DNA from: Rhodanobacter ginsengisoli
GTDB taxonomy: Bacteria; Pseudomonadota; Gammaproteobacteria; Xanthomonadales; Rhodanobacteraceae
Length of the DNA: 64,000 nucleotides
Assembly (NCBI RefSeq): GCF_042657065.1
Contig: NZ_JBHSNF010000002.1
Coordinates: forward strand, 310,001 to 374,000
Direction: 5' to 3'
Each line of letters starts with the position of its first letter. Position 1 is the first letter of the stretch. Position numbers and translations under genes: made by a program. A model generated the notes under the pieces. It saw only the letters and a program-made list of their open reading frames with translations. It was not told the origin of the DNA and searched no databases. Below are positions 1 to 10,814 of the stretch, one piece after another.

Positions 1-528
1 GCGCTGCAGACGCTGTTCCCGCAGGCACGCGTCATCGCCTGCGTGCGCCATGTGTCATGGGTGGTCGACAGCATCGAGCGGCTGGTCCGCCAGAACGCCT
101 TCCAGCCGTCGTCGATCTTCAACTACCTGCCAGGCGGCACGGTGTATTCACGCACCGAGGGCCTGGTGGGCGGCGATGGCATGGTGGGTTTCGCCTACAA
201 CGCATTGAAGGAAGCCTACTTCGGTGCCGACAGCGCCAACCTGATGCTGCTGCAATACGAAACCCTGGTGAGCGACCCCGCACGCGCGCTGGCCGCGGTA
301 TACGACTTCATTGGCGAACCGGCTGCCCCGCACGACTTCGAGAATGTCAGCTTCGACGACCAGGGCTTCGACGACCGCGCCGGTACACCGGGACTGCACG
401 CGGTACGCCCGCGCGTAGCCGCGCTGGAACGGCCCACCATCCTGCCGCCGGACCTGTTCCGCCGCTTCGAGAACGACGCGTTCTGGCGCGACCCCGAGCT
501 CAATCCGCACCAAGTGCGCATCGTGTAA
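1..528 (+). CDS. Sulfotransferase family protein, C-terminal part (5' end outside window)
   Basis: The reading frame is open from the first base, so the start lies upstream; 175 residues are visible. The stretch FPQARVIACVRH followed by W, S and R (about residues 6-23 of the visible part) resembles the 3'-phosphate-binding segment of PAPS-dependent or tyrosylprotein-type sulfotransferases. The later LLLQYETLVSDPARALAAVYDFIGEP is the usual helix near the end of these enzymes. They transfer sulfate from PAPS to an acceptor that cannot be named from this fragment. The gene stands in front of a large surface autotransporter, with 106 bp between them, so co-expression is possible but not shown. 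Family assignment is fairly secure; substrate is unknown. Confidence 0.7.
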   Translation, partial: ALQTLFPQARVIACVRHVSWVVDSIERLVRQNAFQPSSIFNYLPGGTVYSRTEGLVGGDGMVGFAYNALKEAYFGADSANLMLLQYETLVSDPARALAAVYDFIGEPAAPHDFENVSFDDQGFDDRAGTPGLHAVRPRVAALERPTILPPDLFRRFENDAFWRDPELNPHQVRIV

Positions 529-634
529 CCCGCCCCCGACGAAGACACCCCCTCAACGACAACCGGCGCATTGCCGGTGCCGTCCGCGCGCTCTGATGGC
601 ACGCATTCACCATTGAAACTGCAGGGCAATACAC

Positions 635-3600
635 ATGAACCGTATCTATCGTCTGGTCTGGAACCGCACAATGCGCGTGCTGCAGGTAGCGTCCGAGCTT
701 GCGCACGCACCGCGCGGCGAATCCGGCGATCAGCAGAGTGGCAGCCACGCGCTGCGCCGCCGGCCATTGGCGCAAGCCTGCGCGGTCGCGCTGACGCTCG
801 GACTGGCGATCAGCAGCGGGTCGGTGCTGGCGGCCACCAACGGCGGGAATGGAGGCAGCGGAAGTGGGTCCTCCGCAGGTACTGGCGGTAGCGGCAGCAG
901 CCCTGGCATCAACAACGGCGGATCTGGCGGTTATCGCTCGAATGGCGCTGCTGGCGGTGGTACCGCAGGCAGTGGTGGCGGTGGAGGCACCCACAGCGGT
1001 GGCAGTGGCGGCGTAAGTACCGGCGGTGGCAACGGCGGAAGTGGCGGCAACAATTACTACGGCGGCGGCGGCGGCGGCGCTGGCGGCGGCCTGAGCACGG
1101 CCGGCATCGGTGGCGGTGGCGGTGGCGGCGCTGGAGGCCTCTTCTATAGCGGAGGTGGCGGCGGCGGCGGCGGCGGTGGCGGCCTGGGCCTTTCGGTCGG
1201 TAGCAGCACTACCAACAGCGGGGCAGTCAGCGGCGGCAATGGCGGCAATGGTGGCTCCGCCAGCTTCTACGGCGGCGGCGGCGGTGCGGGCGGTGGCGGC
1301 GCGGGCGCGTTGCTCGGCGCGGGCTATTCGCTAAACAGCAGTGGCACCATTACTGGTGGCAAAGGTGGCAGTGGCGGTGCCCTTGGCGGCGGCGGCGGCG
1401 GCGGTGGCGCTGGCGCTGGTGGTGGCGGCGGCGCAGGGGTGCTGATGAACAACGCCAGCAGCTTGATCAATACGGGCACGATTGCCGGCGGCAACGGTGG
1501 TTCCGCTGGTTCCGGTGCATCCATCGGCGCGGGCGGCGTGGGCATCTATGCCGGCGGCAATACCACCATCACCAACAGCGGCACGATCAGCGGCGGCCTG
1601 GCCGGTGGCAGCGGTGCGCAGGCCGATGCCATCGAGTTCAGCGGCACCGGCAACTTGCTTTACCTGCAGACCGGCTCGACCATCAACGGAGACCTCGAAC
1701 TGGATGCTGGCGCCGGAGCCACCATCGTCAACAGGAACAGCGGCCTGACCCTGGGCAATGCGATCAAGCTCGACAGCAATGCGTCAGCGCTCACCTTCAA
1801 CGCCATTTACGACGACTTCACTGTATCCGGCGTGATCTCCGGCAGCGGCAGCGTCGACATCCTGTTCAGAAGTCTCCTGCACTTCACCAACACCAACACC
1901 TATACCGGCGGCACCACCATCGACAATGCAGCCTTCCTGGAGCTTGGCGATGGAGGCACGACCGGTTCGGTCGCCGGCAACATCACCGACAACGGCTCGC
2001 TTGCCTTCAACCGCTCGGATGTCGTCACCTTCGGCAACATAATCAGCGGCAGCGGCAACCTGAACCAGGCCGGCAGCGGCACGCTGATCCTCACCGGCGC
2101 CAACACCTATGCTGGCGGCACCACGGTCAGCGCCGGCACGCTGCAGCTCGGCAACGGCGGCACCACGGGTGCGATCGCCGGCGATGTCACCGACAACGGC
2201 ACCCTCGCCTTCGACCGTTCCGATGCGGTCACCTTCGGCAACGTCATCAGCGGCAGCGGTAGCCTGACCCAGCTCGGCAGCGGCACGCTGATTCTCACCG
2301 GCGCCAATACCTATGCCGGCGGTACCACGATCAGCGCCGGCACCCTGCAGATCGGCAACGGCAGCACCACCGGCTCCATCACCGGCAACGTCACCGACAA
2401 CGGCACCCTCGCCTTCGACCGTTCCGATGCGGTCACCTTCGGCAACGTCATCAGCGGCAGCGGTAGCCTGACCCAGCTCGGCAGCGGCACGCTGATTCTC
2501 ACCGGCGCCAATACCTATGCCGGCGGTACCACGATCAGCGCCGGCACCCTGCAGATCGGCAACGGCAGCACCACCGGCTCCATCACCGGCAACGTCACCG
2601 ACAACGGCATCCTCGCCTTCGACCGCTCCGATGATGTGACCTTCGGCAACGTCGTCAGCGGCAGCGGTAGCCTCACCCAGCTCGGCAGTGGCGTGCTGAC
2701 TCTGACCGGCACCAACACCTACACCGGCGGCACCACGATCGGCACCGGCACCCTGCAGATCGGCAATGGCGGCACCACGGGTGCGATCGCCGGCGACGTT
2801 ACCGACAACGGCGCCCTCGCCTTCGATCACTCCGACGATGTGACGTTCGCAGGCGCCATCAGTGGCGGCGGCACGCTGACGCAGAATGGCGGTGGCGTGC
2901 TGCTGCTCAACAGCATCAACAGCTATACCGGCGACACCACCGTGGCCGCCGGCACCTTGCTGGTTGGCGACAGCGCCCACCCGACGGCGTCGATTGCCGG
3001 CAATGTCGGCGTCGACAGCGGTGCCACCCTGGGCGGCCACGGCACCATCGGCGGCAACATGGCCATCACCAGCGGCGCGCACCTCTCACCGGGCGGCAGC
3101 ATCGGCACGCTGACGGTGGCTGGTGACCTGACCGTGGCGCAGGGCGCCATGCTCGACTACGAGTTCGGTGCACCTGGTTCCGACTACAGCACCGCCGGCA
3201 CCGGTGACCAGGTGGTCGTGGATGGCAATCTGACGCTCAATGGCGCCACCTTGAATGTCGCTGCCGACCCCGGTTTTGGCCAGGGTCTGTACAACGTGTT
3301 CAGCTACGGCGGCACGCTGACCGAAACCAATGGCGGCATCACCCTGGGCACCGTGCCGACGGGCAGCACCCTCAGCATTCAGACGCTGACCGGCAGCAAG
3401 CAGATCAACCTGCTCAACACGACAGGTCTGATCGTGGACTTCTGGAACGGCAACGGTCAGGCCTCGTCCACGCAGTCTGGCGGCGGCAGCGGCACCTGGT
3501 CAGCCACCTCGCAGAACTGGACCGATGCCGCTGGCAGCGTTACCACGGCGATGCAGCCGCAGCCGGGCTTCGCGATCTTTGGTGGCGCCGCCGGCACCGT

Positions 3601-6050
3601 CACGGTCGACAACACGGCTGGGACGATGAGTACGACCGGCATGCAGTTCGCGACCAACGGCTATGTGCTGGACGGGAACGCGCTGACCCTGGTCGCCAAC
3701 GGCAGCATCGCTCCCGCGATCCGGGTCGGTGACGGCAGCAGTGGCGGGGCCGGCTNNNNNNNNNNNNNNNNNNNNNNNNNNNNNNNNNNNNNNNNNNNNN
3801 NNNNNNNNNNNNNNNNNNNNNNNNNNNNNNNNNNNNNNNNNNNNNNNNNNNNTCGACATCAGTGCCGCGGCCGGCGGTGCGTCGATCGTCTCGCTGTCGG
3901 GCAACGGCAACGTCAGCCTGGGCACGAACAACCTCACCCTGAGCAACGGCAGCAGCACCTTCGCCGGCACGATCAGCGGCAGTGGTGGGCTGGCACTCGG
4001 CGGCGGCACCGAGATCCTGTCCGGCGCCAACACCTACACCGGCGGCACCACGGTCAGCGCAGGCACGCTGCAGCTGGGCAACGGCGGCACGACGGGTTCG
4101 ATCACAGGCGATGTCAGCGACAACGGCATCCTCGCCTTCGACCGCTCCGATGCCGTCACCTTCGGCAGCGTCATCAGTGGCAGCGGCAGCCTGACCAAGG
4201 CCGGCAGCGGCACGCTGGCCCTCACCGGCGCCAACAGCTACGCCGGCGGCACCACCCTCACCACGGGCATGCTGCAGCTGGGCAACGCCTCGGCCATCGG
4301 TACGGGCACGCTGGCCATGGCCGAATTCACTTCCATCGGCTTCACCAGCTCGTTCACCCTGGCCAATGACATCACCCTGTCCGGCGATCCCACGGTCGAC
4401 GTGGGCAGCGGGCTCACCACCACGCTCAGCGGCGGCATCAGTGACGGTACCCAGCCCGGCGATCTGGTCAAGACCGGCAGCGGCACGCTGGTCCTGACCG
4501 GCGTCGACACCTATACCGGCAGCACCACGGTGGCCGCCGGCACGCTCGACGTCGCCGGCAGCCTGGCCAGCAGCGTCAGCGTCGACAGCGGCGCCACGTT
4601 GACCGGCACCGGCAGCACCGGCGGCATGACGGTCGGCAGTGGCAGCATCGTGACCCCGGGCGGCAGCGCCATCGGCACATTGACAGTGAACGGCAACGTA
4701 CATTTCGCCTCGGACGCCAGCTATCACGTCGATGCGAGCGACAGCGGCAGCAGCGACCAGATCCACGCCACCGGCACGGCGACCCTGGGCGGCGGTTCAG
4801 TGGTCGCGCTGGCCGCGGGAAGCAACTGGGCAGCCTCGACCCGCTACACCATCGTGACCGGCGACGGCGGGGTCAGCGGCAACTTCGGCACCGCCAGTTC
4901 GAACTTCGCCTTCCTGACCCCGACCCTGAGTTACGACGCCAATCATGCGTACCTGATCCTGGCGCGCAATGCCGTCGCGTTCCCGTCGGTAGGCATCACC
5001 GCCAACCAGGTGCAGACCGCCGGCGCGGTCGAAGCGCTGGGTTCGTCGAACGCGGTGTACGACGCCGTACTGCCGCTGGCGGCCGGCCCGGCCCGGGCGG
5101 CTTTCAACCAACTCGCCGGCGACAGCCTGGCCAGCACGCGCACCGCGATCGTCGATGACAGCCACTACGTGCGCGATGCGATCAACAACCATCTGCGAGG
5201 CGTGCAGGGTGCCGGCGGGATTTCGAAGAACGATGACCAGGGCAGCGCCTGGGCCAGTACCTGGGGTCACGGTGGCAACCACGACAGCGACGGCAATGCC
5301 GCCGCCACGCACGGCAACGGCAGCGGCCTGCTGCTCGGTGCCGACCGCGACCTGGGTGCCTGGCGCGTGGGCGCGGTGGCCGGGCTCGGCCAGCTGTCCA
5401 ACCGTACCGACGGCACCGCCGATGCCCACAGCACCTCCACCGTGGCGGGCCTCTACAGCGGCCTCGACCTGGGCGCCTGGCAGTTGCAGGGTGGCGTGGC
5501 GCACAGCGGGTACCGGACGGACAGCCACCGCACCATCGCGGTGGCGGGTCTCGCCGGCGTGGCCTCCGCCAGCTACCACAACGGTGTCACCCAGGCCTAT
5601 GTGGATGGCGGTTACCGCATCCGGTTCGCGCAGGGCAGCCTCACGCCTTACCTCGACCTGGCCCGCGTCCGCCTGCATCAGGATGCGATCAACGAGAGCG
5701 GCAACCCGGCGGCACTGCACGTGCAGGCCAGCACCAGCAACGTGAACTACGGCACGGTGGGACTGCGCGGCGTGCATGACTCGACCTCGGGCACCCAGCT
5801 GTACGCCAACCTGGGCTTCCAGCATGCCTGGGGCGATCTGTCCGCAATCAACCGGCAGACGTTCGCCCAGGGCGGCATCGGCAGCTTCACCGTCGATGGC
5901 CTGCCGGTGGCGATGAACGCCGGCATCGTCGATCTGGGCATCCGCTTCAACGTGGCCAGCAACGTCACGGTCGATGCGGGCTACCACGGCCAGTTCGCCA
6001 GCGACGCCACGGATCAGGGCGCACGGATGGCGCTGAACATCCGCTTCTGA
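635..6050 (+). CDS. Giant autotransporter adhesin (type Va secretion), interrupted by assembly gap
   Basis: About 1,800 residues. The N-terminus MNRIYRLVWN is an extended signal peptide region typical of large autotransporters, followed by a hydrophobic signal ending near SGSVLA (about residue 66). Then comes a very glycine-rich segment (about 70-330). Passenger-associated beta-helix repeats follow, each with the core GSGTLxLTGANTYxGGTT, spaced 204 bp apart at 2102, 2306, 2510, 2714 and 2918 and again at 4029 and 4233. The last 270 residues, from about 5240, form an autotransporter beta-barrel ending in phenylalanine. The reading frame shifts by one across the N run, so the true gap length should be 96 or 99 bases modulo 3; I treat this as assembly error and annotate one gene. 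Predicted role: surface adhesion, autoaggregation or biofilm. An intact gene is likely but not proven. Confidence 0.85.
1895..2917 (+). repeat. Five tandem repeat units (204 bp; first 207 bp) coding for passenger repeats
   Basis: Unit starts, taken at the AAC/AAT ACC TAT motif, are 1895, 2102, 2306, 2510 and 2714, with the next at 2918. The tract from about 2190 to 2402 recurs without visible change at about 2394-2606, longer than a full unit, which points to a recent tandem duplication. The unit length is a multiple of three, so unit gain or loss keeps the reading frame. Two more units in the same register lie after the gap (4029-4436). Confidence 0.9.
3756..3852. other. Assembly gap (97 N)
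   Basis: A run of 97 undetermined bases inside the repeat-rich autotransporter gene. The flanking coding frames differ by one, so the stated length is not exact. Collapse of repeats during assembly is the likely cause. Confidence 0.95.
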
Positions 6051-6054
6051 GTCC

Positions 6055-6088
6055 GCGCACCCATCCGGTATGGGCCGGGTGGGTGCGC
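6055..6088 (+). terminator. Hairpin terminator candidate after the autotransporter
   Basis: An outer perfect 9-bp stem GCGCACCCA/TGGGTGCGC encloses a further five pairs (one a G-T wobble) and a 6-base loop. It starts five bases past the autotransporter stop codon. There is no T tract after it, so rho-independent termination is possible but not textbook. Confidence 0.6.
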
Positions 6089-6280
6089 ATGGGGAGCCGT
6101 CCCGCCGTGCCGGGTTTGCGCCATCGCCACGGCCGGCGTATTCATGCCACTATCCAGTCGATGCCGGGGAAAATCGCCGTGACGAGGGCTGCCTCGAGGC
6201 GCCATACCCGGGCAGTCGATTCGAACACGACGACATGGCACCGTCCGCCCTTCCCCGCCGCGATCACAGCCAGCCTGACG

Positions 6281-7021
6281 ATGTTCCGCCTGCCCCTGCT
6301 CGACCATGCTGCACCGGAGCGCTTTCCCGATCCGCGCAGCGCCCTGAAGGAACCGAACGGGCTGCTTGCCTTCGGCGGCGATCTGTCGACCGAACGCCTG
6401 CTGGCGGCCTACCGGCGCGGCATCTTTCCCTGGTACAGCGAGGGCGAACCGATCCTGTGGTGGTCGCCCGACCCGCGCTGCGTATTCCTCACCGACCAAC
6501 TGAAACCGAACCGCAGCCTGCGTCGCCAACTGGCGGGCAAGAGCTGGCGGCTTACCGTCGACCATGCGTTCGACGCGGTCATCCGTGCCTGCGCCGCACC
6601 GCGCACGAACGAGACCGGCACCTGGCTGCTGCCGCCGATGATCGACTCCTACATCCAGCTGCACCAGCAAGGTCACGCGCACAGCGTGGAGGTGTGGGAT
6701 GGCCCGCGGCTGGTGGGCGGCATCTACGGGCTGGCGATCGGCCGGCTGTTCTGTGGCGAGTCGATGTTCAGCGCCGAGAGCGGCGGTTCGAAGGTGGCCC
6801 TGGTCGCGCTCGGTCAGCTGCTGGACGAGCTGGGCTTTCCGTTGATCGACGCCCAGGTCAGCAACCCGCACACGCTCGGCCTGGGGGCGCTGGAAATACC
6901 GCGGGCGCAGTTCCTGGGCAAGCTCGAGGCGCTGACGAACCAGCCCGGTCGCGTGGGCAGCTGGGCCGATCTCACGACACGACTGCTGCCGCCGGGACAT
7001 CTCGCGCAGCGGTCAGCGTGA
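6281..7021 (+). CDS. aat: Leucyl/phenylalanyl-tRNA--protein transferase
   Basis: 246 residues, a normal length for Aat. It transfers Leu or Phe from aminoacyl-tRNA to N-terminal Arg or Lys of proteins, marking them for ClpS/ClpAP degradation (N-degron pathway), in the cytosol. The family signature is clear: LLAFGGDLSTERLLAAYRRG, then IFPWY, WWSPDPRC, TGTWL, HSVEVW and the GGSKVAL segment. I chose the ATG at 6281 because the conserved sequence begins directly there with FRLPLLD; the frame is open further upstream (from 6083), but that part has no family similarity. It converges on ispG, 16 bases apart. Confidence 0.95.
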   Translation: MFRLPLLDHAAPERFPDPRSALKEPNGLLAFGGDLSTERLLAAYRRGIFPWYSEGEPILWWSPDPRCVFLTDQLKPNRSLRRQLAGKSWRLTVDHAFDAVIRACAAPRTNETGTWLLPPMIDSYIQLHQQGHAHSVEVWDGPRLVGGIYGLAIGRLFCGESMFSAESGGSKVALVALGQLLDELGFPLIDAQVSNPHTLGLGALEIPRAQFLGKLEALTNQPGRVGSWADLTTRLLPPGHLAQRSA

Positions 7022-7037
7022 CCGCACGGCGCACGCC

Positions 7038-8297
<1,260 letters not shown>

Positions 8298-8432
8298 GGA
8301 ATCAACCGGATGAAGGCAATGGGAACAGGTCGCGAGGGCTCGCGGCAACGCTGTCTAGGATACCCGATCGGGCCTTTCACCCCGCGATGAACGGGCGCAG
8401 ACTGGGCCGAACTGACGAAATGCCGCAGCCAC

Positions 8433-8446
8433 TTGATCGAAGTCAA
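8433..8446 (+). promoter_or_regulatory. FNR/Anr box of the cco operon
   Basis: TTGATCGAAGTCAA matches the FNR consensus TTGAT-N4-ATCAA at nine of ten positions. Its centre (8439.5) is placed so that a class II activated promoter would start near 8481. The bases at the matching -10 position (8469-8474) are AATAAT, five of six to consensus. It lies 52 bp before the ccoN start, where oxygen-responsive control of a cbb3 oxidase is expected. Confidence 0.85.
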
Positions 8447-8468
8447 GGCGAGCCTTCGGACGCCACAT

Positions 8469-8474
8469 AATAAT
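8469..8474 (+). promoter_or_regulatory. Predicted -10 element of the ccoN promoter
   Basis: AATAAT, located at the position expected for a promoter activated from the FNR-type box at -41.5. The transcription start would be near 8481, giving a leader of about 18 bases that carries CGGGGAAT as ribosome site before ccoN. Confidence 0.6.
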
Positions 8475-8498
8475 GCCGGGCTCTATCGGGGAATCTGC

Positions 8499-9965
8499 AT
8501 GCCAAATACCGAGTACTACAACGACAAGGTCGTGCGCCAGTTTCTGCTGGCCGCTGCCGTGTGGGGCATCATCGGGATGTCGGTCGGCGTGTATGCCGCC
8601 GCCGAGCTGATGTGGCCGGTGCTGAACTTCGACATTCCCTGGCTGACCTTCAGCCGGATCCGTCCCGACCATACCTTCGGGGTGATCTTCGCCTTCGGCG
8701 GCTCGGCCCTGATGGGCACCTGCTACTACGTGGTGCAGCGCACCGGTCACGCCCGGCTGGCGCTGGGCCGGCTGGCCGGCTTCACGTTCTGGGGCTGGCA
8801 ACTGATCTGCGTGATGGCGATGGTGACGATGCCGCTGGGCATGACCCAGAGCAAGGAATACGCCGAACCGGAATGGTTCGTCGACATCCTGATCGCGGTG
8901 GTCTGGGTGAGCTTCGGCGTGGTGTTCTTCGCCAGCCTCACGCGCCGCCGCATCAAGCACATCTACGTGGCGAACTGGTACTACGGTGCCTTCATCATCG
9001 CGGTCGGACTGCTGCACATCGTCAACAACCTCGCGCTGCCGGTGTCGATGACGAAGTCGTACCCGATCTATTCGGGCGTGGTCGATGCGATGGTGCAGTG
9101 GTGGTACGGCCACAACGCGGTGGCGTTCTTCCTCACCGCCGGCTTCCTCGGCATGATGTACTACTTCGTGCCGCGCCAGGCGCAGCAGCCGCTGTGGAGC
9201 TACCGCTTCTCGATCGTCAATTTCTGGGCGCTGATCTCGGTCTACATGTGGGCCGGCTCGCACCACCTGATGTACACCGCGCTGCCGGACTGGGTGCAGT
9301 CGGTCGGCATGGCGTTCTCGCTGGTGCTGCTGATGCCCAGCTGGGGTTCGGCGGCGAATGGCCTGCTCACCTTCAACGGCTCGTGGCACAGGCTGAAGAC
9401 CGACCCCGCCGCGAAGTTCATGGTGATGTCGCTGGTGTTCTACGCCGCGGCCACCTTCGAAGGCTCGATGATGGCGATCAAGACGGTGAACTCGCTGTCG
9501 CACTACACCGACTGGACCATCGCCCACGTGCACTCGGGCTCGCTCGGCTGGGTCGCGATGATCACCATCGGCTCGCTCTACGCGATGGCGCCGCGCGCCC
9601 TCGGCCAGCCCGCGATGTATTCGCGCAAGGGCATGGAGTGGCACTTCTGGCTGCACATGATGGGCACCCTGCTGTACGTCGGCTCGATGTGGACGGCCGG
9701 CGTCACCGAGGGCCTGATGTGGCGCGCCACCCAGCCCGACGGTTCGCTTACCTATGCGTTCCTGGACAGCCTGATCGCGATCAAGCCGATGTACCTGATC
9801 CGCTGGACCGGCGGCCTGTTCATCGTCGCGGGCATGTGGGTGATGGCCTGGAACCTCTGGTACACCGCCGCCGATGCGCGGGCGCGGCTGATCAAGCCGA
9901 TCCCGGTGCCGATTCCCGAGCCGGAGCCGCACCAGGTTCCCGCCCCGTTGCCGGCTATGGGCTGA
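8499..9965 (+). CDS. ccoN: cbb3-type cytochrome c oxidase subunit I
   Basis: 488 residues, twelve or so membrane helices. CcoN is the catalytic subunit of the high-affinity proton-pumping oxidase and holds heme b, heme b3 and CuB in the inner membrane. Visible copper/heme region: YGHNAVAF with His205, and SHHLMY with His255-His256, the three CuB ligands by family pattern. The ATG at 8499 (MPNTEYYNDKV) is preceded by GGGGAA; an upstream in-frame ATG at 8433 would overlap the FNR box and is rejected. First gene of a seven-gene operon with oxygen-regulated promoter. Confidence 0.96.
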   Translation: MPNTEYYNDKVVRQFLLAAAVWGIIGMSVGVYAAAELMWPVLNFDIPWLTFSRIRPDHTFGVIFAFGGSALMGTCYYVVQRTGHARLALGRLAGFTFWGWQLICVMAMVTMPLGMTQSKEYAEPEWFVDILIAVVWVSFGVVFFASLTRRRIKHIYVANWYYGAFIIAVGLLHIVNNLALPVSMTKSYPIYSGVVDAMVQWWYGHNAVAFFLTAGFLGMMYYFVPRQAQQPLWSYRFSIVNFWALISVYMWAGSHHLMYTALPDWVQSVGMAFSLVLLMPSWGSAANGLLTFNGSWHRLKTDPAAKFMVMSLVFYAAATFEGSMMAIKTVNSLSHYTDWTIAHVHSGSLGWVAMITIGSLYAMAPRALGQPAMYSRKGMEWHFWLHMMGTLLYVGSMWTAGVTEGLMWRATQPDGSLTYAFLDSLIAIKPMYLIRWTGGLFIVAGMWVMAWNLWYTAADARARLIKPIPVPIPEPEPHQVPAPLPAMG

Positions 9966-9975
9966 GGATCACGCG

Positions 9976-10644
9976 ATGGCACTGAAATACAAACACTTCG
10001 AAGTGATCGAGAAGCATGCCGGACTGCTCGCCATCGGCATCGCGATCATGGTCTCGCTCGGCGGCCTGGCGGAGATCACCCCGCTGTTCGTCGAGGCGCA
10101 TTCGCTCAAGGCACCGCCCAACGTGCACCCGTACGACCCGCTGCGGCTGGCCGGCAGGGACGTCTACGTGCGCGAAGGCTGCTATCTGTGCCACTCGCAG
10201 ATGATCCGCGCCCTGCGTTTCGAGACCCAGCGCTACGGCCATTTCTCGACGGCCGAGGAGTCGGTCTACGACCGCCCGTTCCAGTGGGGCTCCAAGCGCA
10301 CCGGACCGGACCTCGCCCGGGTAGGCGGCAAGTACTCCGACCAGTGGCAACGCATGCACCTGATGAATCCGCGCCAGGTCGTGCCGCAGTCCAACATGCC
10401 CGGCTATCCGTGGCTGGCGCAGGCCCGGGTCGACGGCGCCGATATCCAGGCGCGCATGCGGGTACTGCGCAAGCTGGGCGATCCGTACAGCGATGCGGAC
10501 ATCGCCAGCGCGCCGACCGCGGTGGAAGGCAAGACCGAGCTGGACGCGCTGATTGCGTATCTGCAGGGCCTGGGCATCAAGAACGAGCCGACCCCGGTGG
10601 CCACCGCCGCGCCCCGTGCAGCCGACGACGGAGCAGCACCATGA
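9976..10644 (+). CDS. ccoO: cbb3 oxidase subunit II, monoheme cytochrome c
   Basis: 222 residues. Membrane-anchored periplasmic cytochrome that passes electrons from CcoP to CcoN. One N-terminal helix (about residues 16-36) is followed by the heme site C69-Y-L-C72-H73 in the family context REGCYLCHSQMIR. The run NMPGYPWL supplies the axial Met segment. The Pro/Ala-rich tail of about 20 residues is longer than in many CcoO. Starts 10 bases after ccoN; its stop overlaps the ccoQ start (ATGA). Confidence 0.96.
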   Translation: MALKYKHFEVIEKHAGLLAIGIAIMVSLGGLAEITPLFVEAHSLKAPPNVHPYDPLRLAGRDVYVREGCYLCHSQMIRALRFETQRYGHFSTAEESVYDRPFQWGSKRTGPDLARVGGKYSDQWQRMHLMNPRQVVPQSNMPGYPWLAQARVDGADIQARMRVLRKLGDPYSDADIASAPTAVEGKTELDALIAYLQGLGIKNEPTPVATAAPRAADDGAAP

Positions 10645-10814
10645 GCCCGGTCTGGGGCCACGTGGCCGGCATTTTCATCCTGCTGATGATGTTCACCTTC
10701 ATCGGCATCTGGATCTGGGCCTGGCGCAGCCGCCACCAGCGCGTGTTCCGGCGCATGGCGCAGCTGCCGATGGAAGACGAGCCCGGCAGCAGCACACGGG
10801 AGGATCGCTCATGA
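10641..10814 (+). CDS. ccoQ: cbb3 oxidase small subunit IV
   Basis: 57 residues with one membrane helix (about 7-28) and a charged cytosolic tail, the CcoQ/FixQ pattern. CcoQ stabilises the oxidase, especially CcoP attachment. It overlaps ccoO by ATGA upstream and ccoP by ATGA downstream, so its translation is probably coupled. Assigned by size, topology and position; sequence signature of this subunit is weak. Confidence 0.9.
   Translation: MSPVWGHVAGIFILLMMFTFIGIWIWAWRSRHQRVFRRMAQLPMEDEPGSSTREDRS

Noticed and set aside
1895..2917. Regular repeats as a CRISPR array
   Set aside because: Unit is 204 bp, fully coding and without spacers; it encodes known autotransporter passenger repeats.
1784..3082. 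432-codon minus-strand frame in the autotransporter
   Set aside because: Low-complexity shadow of the 204-bp coding repeats; the peptide repeats the same way and has no recognisable domain.
3756..3852. True frameshift splitting the autotransporter into two genes
   Set aside because: The change falls exactly at an N run of uncertain length; passenger repeats and a complete beta-barrel continue after it.
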